The notes under the pieces were generated by a model. The model worked only from the letters and a program-made list of their open reading frames with translations. It ran no database searches and was not told the origin of the DNA. From Verrucomicrobiota bacterium (GTDB taxonomy: Bacteria; Verrucomicrobiota; Verrucomicrobiia; Opitutales; Opitutaceae), in NCBI GenBank assembly GCA_028293565.1, contig JAQGON010000078.1, positions 1-32,413 on the forward strand: 32,413 nucleotides of DNA. Reading direction: 5' to 3'. This document shows, piece by piece, positions 1 through 7,234 of this stretch (its first letter is position 1; the number at the start of each line of letters is the position of its first letter). A program made the position numbers and the translations under genes.

Positions 1-62
1 TCCATGCACGCGTCCTCGAACACATCCGGACCGAGGCCGAGAGGGAGGCCGCGGTCCAATGA
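1..62 (+). CDS. C-terminal tail of an unidentified protein (partial)
   Basis: Reading frame 3 is open from the window edge and encodes about 19 residues, ending EAEREAAVQ before a TGA at 60-62. The stop overlaps the ATG of the next gene as ATGA (59-62), which is the usual layout of translationally coupled genes. The tail is charged and probably helical. The family cannot be named from so little sequence. That it is coding rests on the overlap and on the codon pattern. Confidence 0.45.
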   Translation, partial: HARVLEHIRTEAEREAAVQ

Positions 63-754
63 AATCCCGGCGCGTGCTCGGCTTCGATGCCGACGATACC
101 CTCTGGCACAACGAGAACATTTTCGAGCAGGTCCACGAACGGTACCGCGCGCTGCTTGCGCGCCACCACGACGCGGCCACGGTGGACCGCACGCTGTTCG
201 CGACGGAGATGAGGAATCTCGAGCTCTACGGCTACGGCGTGAAAGGATTCACCTTGTCGGCGATCGAGACGGCCATCGCGCTCACGGACGGCCGCATCGG
301 CGCCGAGGAAATCCGGACGCTGATCAACCTGGGGCGCGACATGCTCTCGCATCCCGTCGAGCTGCTCGAGGGAGTGGCCGAGACGCTCGCGATGCTCGCT
401 CCGTCGCACCGGCTCCTGCTGATCACCAAGGGCGACCTGCGGGACCAGCAGCGGAAGCTCGTGAAATCCGGGCTGGGTGCGCACTTCGAGCAGGTGGAGA
501 TCCTGTCGGAAAAGGATGAAGCCGCCTATGCGAGCGTGCTGCGCCGCCACCAGGTCGCACCCCAGGATTTTCTGATGGTCGGAAACTCGTTGAAGTCGGA
601 CATCCTGCCGGTCCTCGCCCTCGGCGCATCGGGCGCGCACATCCCCTACCCTCTCACGTGGGGCCACGAGCGCACCGAGGAGCTTCCGGACGCTCCCGGG
701 CGTTTCTTCGAGCTCGGTCATATCCGGGAGCTCCCCGCCTTGCTCGGCCGGTAG
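59..754 (+). CDS. HAD-superfamily hydrolase (phosphatase)
   Basis: The 231-residue protein has the haloacid-dehalogenase phosphatase motifs in order: motif I DADDTL near residues 10-14, with nucleophile Asp10 and acid/base Asp12; motif II ITKGD around 122-126; and motif III VGNSLKSD around 173-180, whose acidic residue would bind Mg2+. A helical cap of the C1 type fits between motifs I and II, as in YigB/Gph-like phosphatases of similar length. The substrate cannot be told from sequence; small phosphorylated metabolites are usual for the family. The ATG at 59 overlaps the stop of the upstream frame as ATGA, which supports this start and coupling to that gene. It is cytoplasmic, with no signal peptide. 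Confidence 0.85.
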   Translation: MKSRRVLGFDADDTLWHNENIFEQVHERYRALLARHHDAATVDRTLFATEMRNLELYGYGVKGFTLSAIETAIALTDGRIGAEEIRTLINLGRDMLSHPVELLEGVAETLAMLAPSHRLLLITKGDLRDQQRKLVKSGLGAHFEQVEILSEKDEAAYASVLRRHQVAPQDFLMVGNSLKSDILPVLALGASGAHIPYPLTWGHERTEELPDAPGRFFELGHIRELPALLGR

Positions 755-772
755 CCGGCGGAAGGAGAAGCC

Positions 773-800
773 GGAATTCGGAATTGGGAATTCGGAATTC
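773..800. repeat. Four tandem copies of a 7-bp unit
   Basis: Between the HAD gene and the LptF/G-like gene, the unit GGAATTC occurs four times head to tail (773-779, 780-786 with a final G instead of C, 787-793, 794-800). It lies in an 88-118 bp gap, depending on the start of the next gene. A longer degenerate array with the same 7-bp period lies at 11230-11285. No coding function is visible. Confidence 0.8.
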
Positions 801-872
801 GCGCCCGCTTCGGTTTCAGCCGACCGTTGCGGATTGTCAGCGATGAGTTCGTCTGCGAGGAACACCGCTGCG

Positions 873-2021
873 ATGACTCTCATCGACCGCTATATTTTTC
901 GCAGCGTCCTGGCCACCTGCGCCGCGGCGGTGGGCGTGTTCACCTTCATCGTCCTCGTGCCGAATGTCATCCGCGACATGCTCAGCTATGTCCTGCAGGG
1001 ACTCCTGTCGCCGCTGATGTTCTGCGAACTCATCCTGACGCTGCTGCCGTTTGCGGTCACGCTGGCGCTGCCAATGGGATTGCTCACGGGCGTTCTCTTG
1101 ACCCTTGGGCGTTTGTCGGCCGACAGCGAGGTCACCGCCATGCGCTCGGTCGGATTGAGCCTGCCGCGGATCTCGTGGCCGATTCTCCTGCTCGCGTTTC
1201 TCGGGTGCGCGGTCGGGTTATACTGTAATTTCGAGGCCATGCCGCGCGCGCGCGTCACCTACGAGAAGAACTTCGCCGCCGCGGTCGCGTCGAATCCCCT
1301 CCAGCTGATCGTGCCGAAGACCTTCATCCGCAATTTCTCGAACTGCGTCATCTACGTCGATCAGAAGGAAGGATCGGTCATGAAGGACGTCTGGGTCTGG
1401 AAGCTCGACGGCGAAAAACGCGTCAAGACCCTGATCCATGCCGAATCCGGCTACATCGACTACGCGGAGGCGACCAACGAGCTGATCGTGACGCTCACGC
1501 AGGCGCGGGTCGAAAACCGCGACGAGAAGGATCCGGAAAATTTCGTCGACAGCCCGTACGTCGCCACCTTCGGAAAGATCGAGGCCGCGCGGCTGTCGCT
1601 CGACCGTTTCTTCGGCCATGGCGGCGTGCGGGTGAAGCAGGAATGGCTGACGCTGCGTCAGCTCCAGGACGAACGCGCCCGGGTGGCGGCGCTCCCGCGA
1701 CCGAGCGGTCCGGAAGGCCGGCAGTTTGACCGCGACCGGATGAAGCTGGAGCTGGTTTACCACGACAAGCTCAACACCGCCCTCGCCGTCTTCTCGCTCG
1801 CGCTGCTGGGAATTCCGCTCGGGATAAAGGTGTCGCGGCGCGAAACCTCCGCCAACTTCGGCGTCGCCCTGCTGCTGACGCTGGGATATTATTTGCTGAC
1901 GGTCGCGGTGAAGGCCCTCGATCGCCACCCCGAGTATCGTCCCGATCTCCTGCTCTGGCTGCCCAACCTGCTCATCATCACGGTGGGCGTGTGGCTGTTT
2001 TCCCGCATCGACAGGAAGTAG
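873..2021 (+). CDS. LptF/LptG family permease (YjgP/YjgQ)
   Basis: A membrane protein of about 382 residues of the YjgP/YjgQ family, the inner-membrane permease half of the Lpt machine that extracts lipopolysaccharide and passes it to the periplasmic bridge. The sequence opens with MTLIDRYIFRSVLATC, the typical family start, followed by hydrophobic segments near the N-terminus. A long hydrophilic stretch in the middle fits the periplasmic jelly-roll domain, and hydrophobic helices close the protein (AVFSLALLGIPLGIKVSR, then two more). The ATG at 873 is preferred because homology begins there and GAGG lies 12 nt upstream; ATG 843 or TTG 834 would add 10-13 residues. LptF and LptG cannot be told apart here, and no partner lies beside it. 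The neighbouring lipid A modification operon acts on the same molecule. Confidence 0.88.
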   Translation: MTLIDRYIFRSVLATCAAAVGVFTFIVLVPNVIRDMLSYVLQGLLSPLMFCELILTLLPFAVTLALPMGLLTGVLLTLGRLSADSEVTAMRSVGLSLPRISWPILLLAFLGCAVGLYCNFEAMPRARVTYEKNFAAAVASNPLQLIVPKTFIRNFSNCVIYVDQKEGSVMKDVWVWKLDGEKRVKTLIHAESGYIDYAEATNELIVTLTQARVENRDEKDPENFVDSPYVATFGKIEAARLSLDRFFGHGGVRVKQEWLTLRQLQDERARVAALPRPSGPEGRQFDRDRMKLELVYHDKLNTALAVFSLALLGIPLGIKVSRRETSANFGVALLLTLGYYLLTVAVKALDRHPEYRPDLLLWLPNLLIITVGVWLFSRIDRK

Positions 2022-2031
2022 AAGCAGGGCG

Positions 2032-2050
2032 CGGCGCCTGCGCCGTTTTT
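2032..2050 (+). terminator. Rho-independent terminator after the LptF/G-like gene
   Basis: Eleven bases after the stop codon, a 5-bp GC stem (CGGCG/CGCCG) with the loop CCTG is followed at once by TTTTT (2046-2050). The last T is also part of the arnD stop codon on the other strand, so the convergent genes are packed end to end. Confidence 0.65.
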
Positions 2051-2952
2051 CATCCCGCCTGCATCGCGACGGCGCCGGAGCGTCCGTCGACCGCTCCCAT
2101 CACCTGGTCGCGCACCGGGAGGGCCGCGCGGTTGGCCAGAAGCTCGTTCGCCAGGTCGTCCATCCGGATGAATTTCACTCCCGCCCGCTGGCAGGCTGCC
2201 AGCAGGTCACGGAACAGGTTGCGCCGGCCCATTCCCTCGATCTCGGCGTGGAGCGTGAACACGTTCGCCCGGTCCTCGCGCAGCAGCGACATCAGGTGCG
2301 GCACGATCGCGCGGTCCGGAAATTCCGGCCGCCCCATCAGCTCATCCAGCGTCGGCAGCGTCGTGGGGATCTCGAGGGTCTTGAAGACGTGTCCGCCGAT
2401 CCGGGGAAAAAACGGCGGGCCGCCCCGCGTGTCGCTCGCGTAAAGCAACTCCGCCTCGTCGTAAGCCTGCCGGCTGTGGGCGCTGCTTTGCCAGCCGGCC
2501 GCCCCGGCCGTCCGGGATTCCCGGCCGAACACGCGGAGAAACTCCGCCCGCGCCGCGATGAACTCGGCGCGCACCTCGCCGATCGACATGTGATGCAGGT
2601 GGTCCTGCCAGCGGTAATGGTTGTGGCAGTGGATCCCTGTCTCGAAGCCCGACTCGCCGACGCCGCGCATCACGTGCGCGTTGCGGCGGCCGATGTGCGG
2701 CGCCGGCAGGAGCGTGCCGTTGAGCAGCGTCCGGACGCCGTAGAGCTGGACGACGCTCGTGCGGCTGACCTTCCTGAAAAAGCCCGGCCGAAAAACCCGG
2801 GTGATCGCCCGTCCGGTCTGGTCCGGCCCGAGCGAGAAAAGAAAACACGCCGGCGCATCGAAATCCTGGCAGTCCGAAACCAGGTTCGGCACCCCGATCC
2901 GCGTGCCGCGGTCCGTGTCGACGTCAACTTTGAGCGCAAGCCGAGGAGCCAT
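2050..2952 (-). CDS. arnD: 4-deoxy-4-formamido-L-arabinose-phosphoundecaprenol deformylase ArnD
   Basis: The 300-residue protein is close to the usual ArnD length. ArnD belongs to the NodB/polysaccharide deacetylase fold and removes the formyl group from undecaprenyl-phosphate-bound 4-formamido-4-deoxy-L-arabinose, which allows the sugar to be flipped and used. The metal-site motif DVDTDRGTRIGVPNL lies at residues 10-24, and the histidine-rich motif GIHCHNHYRWQD at 106-117 carries His108, His110 and His112. Both match the ArnD subgroup rather than general chitin deacetylases. It is the last gene of a minus-strand arn operon, 97 nt after the arnA dehydrogenase gene, and that gap is filled by a repeat element. 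The ATG start at 2952 has no clear ribosome binding site. Confidence 0.9.
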   Translation of the reverse strand: MAPRLALKVDVDTDRGTRIGVPNLVSDCQDFDAPACFLFSLGPDQTGRAITRVFRPGFFRKVSRTSVVQLYGVRTLLNGTLLPAPHIGRRNAHVMRGVGESGFETGIHCHNHYRWQDHLHHMSIGEVRAEFIAARAEFLRVFGRESRTAGAAGWQSSAHSRQAYDEAELLYASDTRGGPPFFPRIGGHVFKTLEIPTTLPTLDELMGRPEFPDRAIVPHLMSLLREDRANVFTLHAEIEGMGRRNLFRDLLAACQRAGVKFIRMDDLANELLANRAALPVRDQVMGAVDGRSGAVAMQAG

Positions 2953-2962
2953 ACGTTTCAGG

Positions 2963-3041
2963 ATTTACCGCGAAGAACGCGAAGGCCGCCCGGAGCACGC
3001 CGCCGCCCGACTCTGCAGTTTTCGCGTTCCGGGCGGTGAAA
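2963..3041. repeat. REP-like inverted repeat in the arnA(DH)-arnD gap
   Basis: The gap holds an imperfect inverted repeat: TTTACCGCGAAGAACGCGAA at 2964-2983 and, inverted, a related arm at 3017-3041. The two share TTT(A/C)ACCGC and GAACGCGAA blocks and are separated by about 33 nt. The core ACCGC-AAG-ACGCGAAG recurs at 4136-4164 and in both arms at 26287-26406, so it is a dispersed family. In the arn transcript it could fold as a hairpin. Confidence 0.6.
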
Positions 3042-3049
3042 GGGGCCGG

Positions 3050-4087
3050 TCACTCCAGCTGATAATCCTTGTGCGCAAGATGGTAGTCGAGCGTCAGCCT
3101 GATGGCCGTCTTCAGGTTCACCTTCGGCGTCCAGCCGAGCCGTTTCTTCGCGTTCGCGATCGAGGGGACCCGCTTCTGGATGTCCTGGTAGTATTTTCCG
3201 AAGTACTTGCCCGAGGGCACAACGACCGTCTTCGCCTTCGCGGCGTGCTCGCGGTACTCGGGATAGTTCCTGAACGCGGCGATGATCAGCTTCGCCAGCT
3301 CGGCGACGCTCACGTCGTTCCGCGGATTGCCGAGGTTGAAGATCTGGCGCGAGGCGCAGCCGTCCTTGTTCTCGATGATCCGCAGCAGGGCGTCGACGCC
3401 GTCGTCGATGAAGGTGAAGGAGCGGCTCTGGCGCCCGCCATCGACGAGCTGCAGCGGCTTCTGGAAAATCACGTTGGAGATGAACTGGGTGAACAGGCGC
3501 GAGCTGCCCTCCTTCGGCTCCATCACGTCGTCGAGCTTCGGGCCGATCCAGTTGAAGGGGCGGAAAAGCGTGTAGTCCACGTTGTCGCGCACGCCGTAGG
3601 CGTAGATCACCCGGTCGAGCAGCTGCTTCGAGCACGCATAGATCCAGCGCTGGCGGTCGATCGGGCCGTACACCAGCGACGTCGTGGCTTCGTCGAGCTT
3701 GGCGTCGGTGCTCATGCCGTAGACCTCGGAGGTGGAGGGAAAAATGATCCGCTTCCGGTATTTCGCGCACTGGCGGACGACCGCGAGGTTCGCCTCGAAA
3801 TCGAGCTCGAAGACACGCAGCGGATCCTTGACGTACTGGATCGGGTTCGCGATCGCGACGAGCGGGATGATCGCGTCGCATTTCTTCACGTGATACTCGA
3901 TGTACTCGCGGTTGATCGTGATGTCGCCCTCGACGAACTTGAAGCGCGGATCGCCGAGGCTGTCCTCGAGCTTATGGCTGCCGATATCCATGCCGTAGAC
4001 CTCCCAGTTCTTCTGCTTGAGGATGGCGCGCGTCAGGGAGCTGCCGATGAATCCGTTCGCGCCGAGAATGAGAACTTTGAGAGGCAT
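3050..4087 (-). CDS. arnA: UDP-glucuronate decarboxylase/dehydrogenase (ArnA C-terminal domain as a separate protein)
   Basis: A short-chain dehydrogenase/epimerase-fold protein of 345 residues matching the C-terminal half of Proteobacterial ArnA. That domain oxidises UDP-glucuronic acid with NAD+ and decarboxylates it to UDP-4-keto-pentose, the first dedicated step to L-Ara4N. Visible: the nucleotide motif GANGFIG near residues 9-15; PSTSEVYGM at 117-125, with the Ser-Glu pair known as catalytic in ArnA (Ser120, Glu121); and Y-ACS-K at 150-154. FRPFNWIGP and the C-terminal GWTPK also match the family. The ATG at 4087 is chosen because homology begins at MPLKVLILGANGF; an in-frame GTG at 4105 would add six residues. 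In E. coli this domain is fused to the formyltransferase; here the two are separate genes in the same order as the fused domains. Confidence 0.92.
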   Translation of the reverse strand: MPLKVLILGANGFIGSSLTRAILKQKNWEVYGMDIGSHKLEDSLGDPRFKFVEGDITINREYIEYHVKKCDAIIPLVAIANPIQYVKDPLRVFELDFEANLAVVRQCAKYRKRIIFPSTSEVYGMSTDAKLDEATTSLVYGPIDRQRWIYACSKQLLDRVIYAYGVRDNVDYTLFRPFNWIGPKLDDVMEPKEGSSRLFTQFISNVIFQKPLQLVDGGRQSRSFTFIDDGVDALLRIIENKDGCASRQIFNLGNPRNDVSVAELAKLIIAAFRNYPEYREHAAKAKTVVVPSGKYFGKYYQDIQKRVPSIANAKKRLGWTPKVNLKTAIRLTLDYHLAHKDYQLE

Positions 4088-4106
4088 GGTGGGGGGATTA
4101 ACCACG

Positions 4107-4170
4107 AAAATCCGGAAATGACACGACAGAAGATTTCACCGCAAAGCGCGCGAAGGACGCGAAGATCGGA
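4107..4170. repeat. REP-like repeat in the gap between the two arnA genes
   Basis: The 90-nt gap between the formyltransferase and dehydrogenase genes carries ACCACGAAA-type sequence (from about 4111) and then ACCGCAAAGCGCGCGAAGG (4138-4156) with a further ACGCGAAG. It matches the repeats at 2964-2984 and 26369-26406. No gene is visible in the gap. Confidence 0.6.
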
Positions 4171-4177
4171 AAAATAG

Positions 4178-5083
4178 TCAGAGCCGCTGCCCGATCGTCA
4201 TCGCCGCCCCGGCGGTCCCCCGCCATTCAGTGCGCGTGAGTTCCAGCGCGCCATCGGCCGTGGCCACGACCAGGGGCGAGACCAAGAGGACTTCCCCCGG
4301 CGCGCCGCGCCGGCCGCGCGCCGCGGGCGAATCCGGCTCAGCCCACCAGACCATGAGGCGCGCGCCGCCGACATCGGTGAAGGCGCCCGGATAGGGATCG
4401 GTCACGGCGCGGATGAGATTGAAAATCTCCCGCGACGGCTGCGTCCAGTTTATCCGGCCGTCCTCCGGCGTGCGTCCGCCGAAATACGTGGCCTTCGCCT
4501 CATCCTGCGGAGTTTCCCGCGCGGTGCCGGCGAGCAGCGCGTCGATCTGCCGCGCGAGCACCGTTCGCGCGCAGGGCAGGACTTTCCGGAACGCCTGCTC
4601 CGCCGTGTCGCGCGGGCCGATCGTCACGCCCTCCTGGTCGACGATCGCCCCCGCGTCGGCGCTCTTCACCATCCGGTGAAGCGTCATCCCGATTCGCTCC
4701 TCCCCGTGCAGCACGGCCCAGTTGATCGGCGCGCGTCCGCGGTAGGCCGGGAGCAGCGAACCATGCAGGTTCCACGCGCCGAGCCGCGGCAGGCCGAGGA
4801 TCTTCGTGCCGATCATGTGGCGGTAATACACCGACAGAATGAGCTCGGGCTCCAGGGCCGCGATCCGCTCCCGCCACTCCGGGGTGTTCACGCTTTCCGG
4901 GGTGAAAACCGGAACGCCTTTCTCCCGCGCGGCGGCCGCAGGCGTCTTGAACCAGATTTTTTCGGCCGGGTTGTCCTCGTGCGTCACCAGGGCCACGACA
5001 TCGTCCCCGCGCCCCAGCAGCAGCGACAGGCATTCGTAGCCGACCTCGCTGTAACCAAAAAAAAGAATTCGCGGCTTCACCAT
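4178..5083 (-). CDS. arnA: UDP-4-amino-4-deoxy-L-arabinose formyltransferase (ArnA N-terminal domain as a separate protein)
   Basis: A 301-residue protein of the formyl transferase fold matching the N-terminal half of ArnA. It uses N10-formyl-tetrahydrofolate to formylate UDP-L-Ara4N, making the substrate for ArnC. The active-site set is visible: WNLHGSLLPAYRGRAPINW with Asn105 and His107, and SADAGAIVDQE with Asp143. These correspond to Asn102, His104 and Asp140 of the E. coli enzyme. The C-terminal subdomain follows from about residue 205. It sits 18 nt after arnC and 90 nt before the separate dehydrogenase gene, with a stop codon and a repeat element between them, so this is a true split and not one long frame. 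It is cytoplasmic. The relative Fmt (Met-tRNA formyltransferase) is less likely given the arn context. Confidence 0.9.
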   Translation of the reverse strand: MVKPRILFFGYSEVGYECLSLLLGRGDDVVALVTHEDNPAEKIWFKTPAAAAREKGVPVFTPESVNTPEWRERIAALEPELILSVYYRHMIGTKILGLPRLGAWNLHGSLLPAYRGRAPINWAVLHGEERIGMTLHRMVKSADAGAIVDQEGVTIGPRDTAEQAFRKVLPCARTVLARQIDALLAGTARETPQDEAKATYFGGRTPEDGRINWTQPSREIFNLIRAVTDPYPGAFTDVGGARLMVWWAEPDSPAARGRRGAPGEVLLVSPLVVATADGALELTRTEWRGTAGAAMTIGQRL

Positions 5084-5101
5084 GCGATCTGACTCACGCG
5101 C

Positions 5102-6049
5102 TCACTCCTTCGTCTCGAGGATTTCCTTCACGAAGTACCGCTGGCGCGCGCGGACCACCTGGTAGGTGCGCCCCACGTATTCGCCGATCAGGCCGATCCC
5201 GACCATCGCGACGCTGAGTAGGAAGAACAGGATTCCGAAGAGCGTGAAGATCCCCTCCGCTTCCGCGCCGAGGAAGATACGGCGGTAGGCGAGGTACAGC
5301 ACCAGCAGGAAACTGCCCACGGAACACAGCCCGGAGAACATCGTGAAATACTGGAGTGGCGCGAGGGAGAATCCGGTGATCAGGTCGAAATTCAGCCGGA
5401 TCAGGGAAAAAAACGAATAGTTCGAAACGCCGGCGTGGCGCTCCTCGTGTTTCACCCCCACCTCGGCCGGATTGCCGGCGAAGCTGTAGGCCAGCGCGGG
5501 GATGAACGTGTTGATCGCCCCGCTGCGCACGATCGCGTCGATGATGGGGCGCGTATAGGCGCGGAGCATGCATCCCTGGTCGCGCATCTCGATGCTCGTG
5601 GTCCGCTCCCGGACGAAATTGATGAGCCGCGAGGCATACTTTCGGAAAAACGAATCCCGGCGATTCAGGCGATAACCGCCGACGTAATCGTGGCCCGCGG
5701 CGATTTGCTCGAGCAGCTTGGGGATTTCTTCCGGCGGATTCTGCAGGTCGGCATCCAGCGTCACGATGACGTCGCCCCGCACGCGCTCGAATGCGGCCAT
5801 GATGGCCATGTGCTGGCCGTAGTTCGCGTTGAAATCGATCACCCGCGTGACATCCGGCCGCGCCGCGTGCTGCGCCTTGAGCAACTCGATCGAACGATCC
5901 TGCGACCCGTCGTTCGTGAAGATCACCTCGTAGCGCCGCCCGATCGAATCCAGCACCGGATACAGGCGCGCAAACAGGGTGGGCAGGTTCAGCTCCTCGT
6001 TATAAACCGGGATGACCACCGAAAGCCGCACCGGGGATTCCGCGCTCAT
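5102..6049 (-). CDS. arnC: Undecaprenyl-phosphate 4-deoxy-4-formamido-L-arabinose transferase ArnC
   Basis: A GT2-family glycosyltransferase of 315 residues, near the usual ArnC length. It transfers formylated L-Ara4N from UDP to undecaprenyl phosphate on the cytoplasmic face. The GT-A start SVVIPVYNEELNLP (9-22), the metal-binding DAD at 99-101 within TLDADLQNPPEEIPKLL, and the acceptor-region motif RDQGCMLRAY are present. Two hydrophobic membrane segments lie near the C-terminus (about 225-290), as in ArnC and dolichol-phosphate-mannose-type enzymes. Its start overlaps the arnB stop as ATGA (6046-6049), so the two are probably translationally coupled. On its own it could be read as a generic GtrB/DPM enzyme; the operon fixes the call. 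Confidence 0.9.
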   Translation of the reverse strand: MSAESPVRLSVVIPVYNEELNLPTLFARLYPVLDSIGRRYEVIFTNDGSQDRSIELLKAQHAARPDVTRVIDFNANYGQHMAIMAAFERVRGDVIVTLDADLQNPPEEIPKLLEQIAAGHDYVGGYRLNRRDSFFRKYASRLINFVRERTTSIEMRDQGCMLRAYTRPIIDAIVRSGAINTFIPALAYSFAGNPAEVGVKHEERHAGVSNYSFFSLIRLNFDLITGFSLAPLQYFTMFSGLCSVGSFLLVLYLAYRRIFLGAEAEGIFTLFGILFFLLSVAMVGIGLIGEYVGRTYQVVRARQRYFVKEILETKE

Positions 6050-7233
6050 GATTTTTGATGGCCCCGCAGGATGGACGCGAGCGTCTCGACGACCCGGACC
6101 ACGTCCGCCCGCGTCATCGCCGGGAACAGCGGGATCGTCATCGTGTTTCGGCCGGTGTATTCCGCCTGCGGGAAATCGCCGGGCTTCCAGCCAAGGCGCC
6201 GGTAAAGCGCGAACAGGTGAATCGCCGGATAATGGATGCCTGTGCCGATCCCGGCCGCGTGCATCAGCGCCATCACCTCGGCGCGCTTGATCGTCAGCCG
6301 CTCCTCGGGCAGCACCACCTGGAACATGTGCCAGTTGGTCTGCGTGAAATCCGCCGGCGGCAGCCGCAGGCCGAGCCCGCGGACGGCCGGCGCCGCGAGC
6401 AGCTCGAAATAAACCCGCGCCAGCTCGCCGCGCTTCGCGTTGAACTCCTCCAGGTGCGGAAGTTGCCCCAGCCCCACCCGCGCCGCGACATCCGTGAGAT
6501 TGTATTTTCCGCCGACGAGCTCGACCTCCATGCCGTCAAAGCCCGTGCGCACCACCCCCTGCAGACGGTATTGCTCGGCCAGCCTGGCCTCGCGCTCGTC
6601 GTTCAGCACCAGGGCTCCCCCTTCGATGCTCGTGATGTTCTTGTTCGGATGAAAGCTGAAGGACACGAAGTCCCCAAAGCTGCCGATCCGCCGGCCGTTC
6701 CAGTGGCTCCCGAAGGACTGCGCGGCGTCCTCGACGACCCGCAGGCCGTGTTTCTTCGCAATCGCGTAAAGCCGGTCGCGATCGACGGGAAGCCCGCCGA
6801 GATCGACCGGGATGATCGCCCTCGTCGCCGGGGTGATCGCAGCCTCGATCCGCCCGAGGTCGATGTTCCGCGTCGCCGGATCGATGTCGACGAACACCGG
6901 CCGCGCCCCGACCTCCAGCACCACGTTGCTCGTCGCCACCCACGAAAGCGGCGTGGTGATCACCTCGTGCCCCGGCCCCACGCCGGCGATCCGGAGCGCG
7001 ATCTCCATCGTGCAGGTGCCGGAATTGAAGACGCGCACCGGACGACCGCCGCAATGCTCGGAAAGTTTCGCCTCGAACGCGCGCGCCTGCGGGCCGGTCG
7101 TCAGCTGCCCCGAGCGCAGCACCTCGACCACCCCCGCGATCGTGGCCTCGTCGACCGACGGCCGGGAAAACGGCAGGAACGCGGCGGCGGCCTGGGTGGC
7201 TTGAAGCGGCTTCGTTGGGGCGGAGGCGGACAT
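6046..7233 (-). CDS. arnB: UDP-4-amino-4-deoxy-L-arabinose--oxoglutarate aminotransferase ArnB
   Basis: A 395-residue PLP-dependent DegT/DnrJ/EryC1-family aminotransferase. It converts the UDP-4-keto-pentose from the ArnA dehydrogenase into UDP-L-Ara4N with glutamate as donor. The PLP lysine is Lys198 in SFHPNKNITSIEGG, and VVEDAAQSFGSHWNGR supplies the Asp-Ala and Ser that hold the cofactor. FNSGTCTMEIAL near 69-80 is the phosphate-binding loop. The gene begins 1 nt from the arnT stop and ends in an ATGA overlap with arnC, so it is in the middle of a tight operon. The N-terminal 15-20 residues are Ala-rich and extend beyond the usual family start. Confidence 0.92.
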   Translation of the reverse strand: MSASAPTKPLQATQAAAAFLPFSRPSVDEATIAGVVEVLRSGQLTTGPQARAFEAKLSEHCGGRPVRVFNSGTCTMEIALRIAGVGPGHEVITTPLSWVATSNVVLEVGARPVFVDIDPATRNIDLGRIEAAITPATRAIIPVDLGGLPVDRDRLYAIAKKHGLRVVEDAAQSFGSHWNGRRIGSFGDFVSFSFHPNKNITSIEGGALVLNDEREARLAEQYRLQGVVRTGFDGMEVELVGGKYNLTDVAARVGLGQLPHLEEFNAKRGELARVYFELLAAPAVRGLGLRLPPADFTQTNWHMFQVVLPEERLTIKRAEVMALMHAAGIGTGIHYPAIHLFALYRRLGWKPGDFPQAEYTGRNTMTIPLFPAMTRADVVRVVETLASILRGHQKS

Positions 7234-7234
7234 G

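Noticed and set aside
773-800. Repeat array considered as a CRISPR
   Set aside because: Units are 7 bp and directly adjacent, without spacers, and no cas gene is present.
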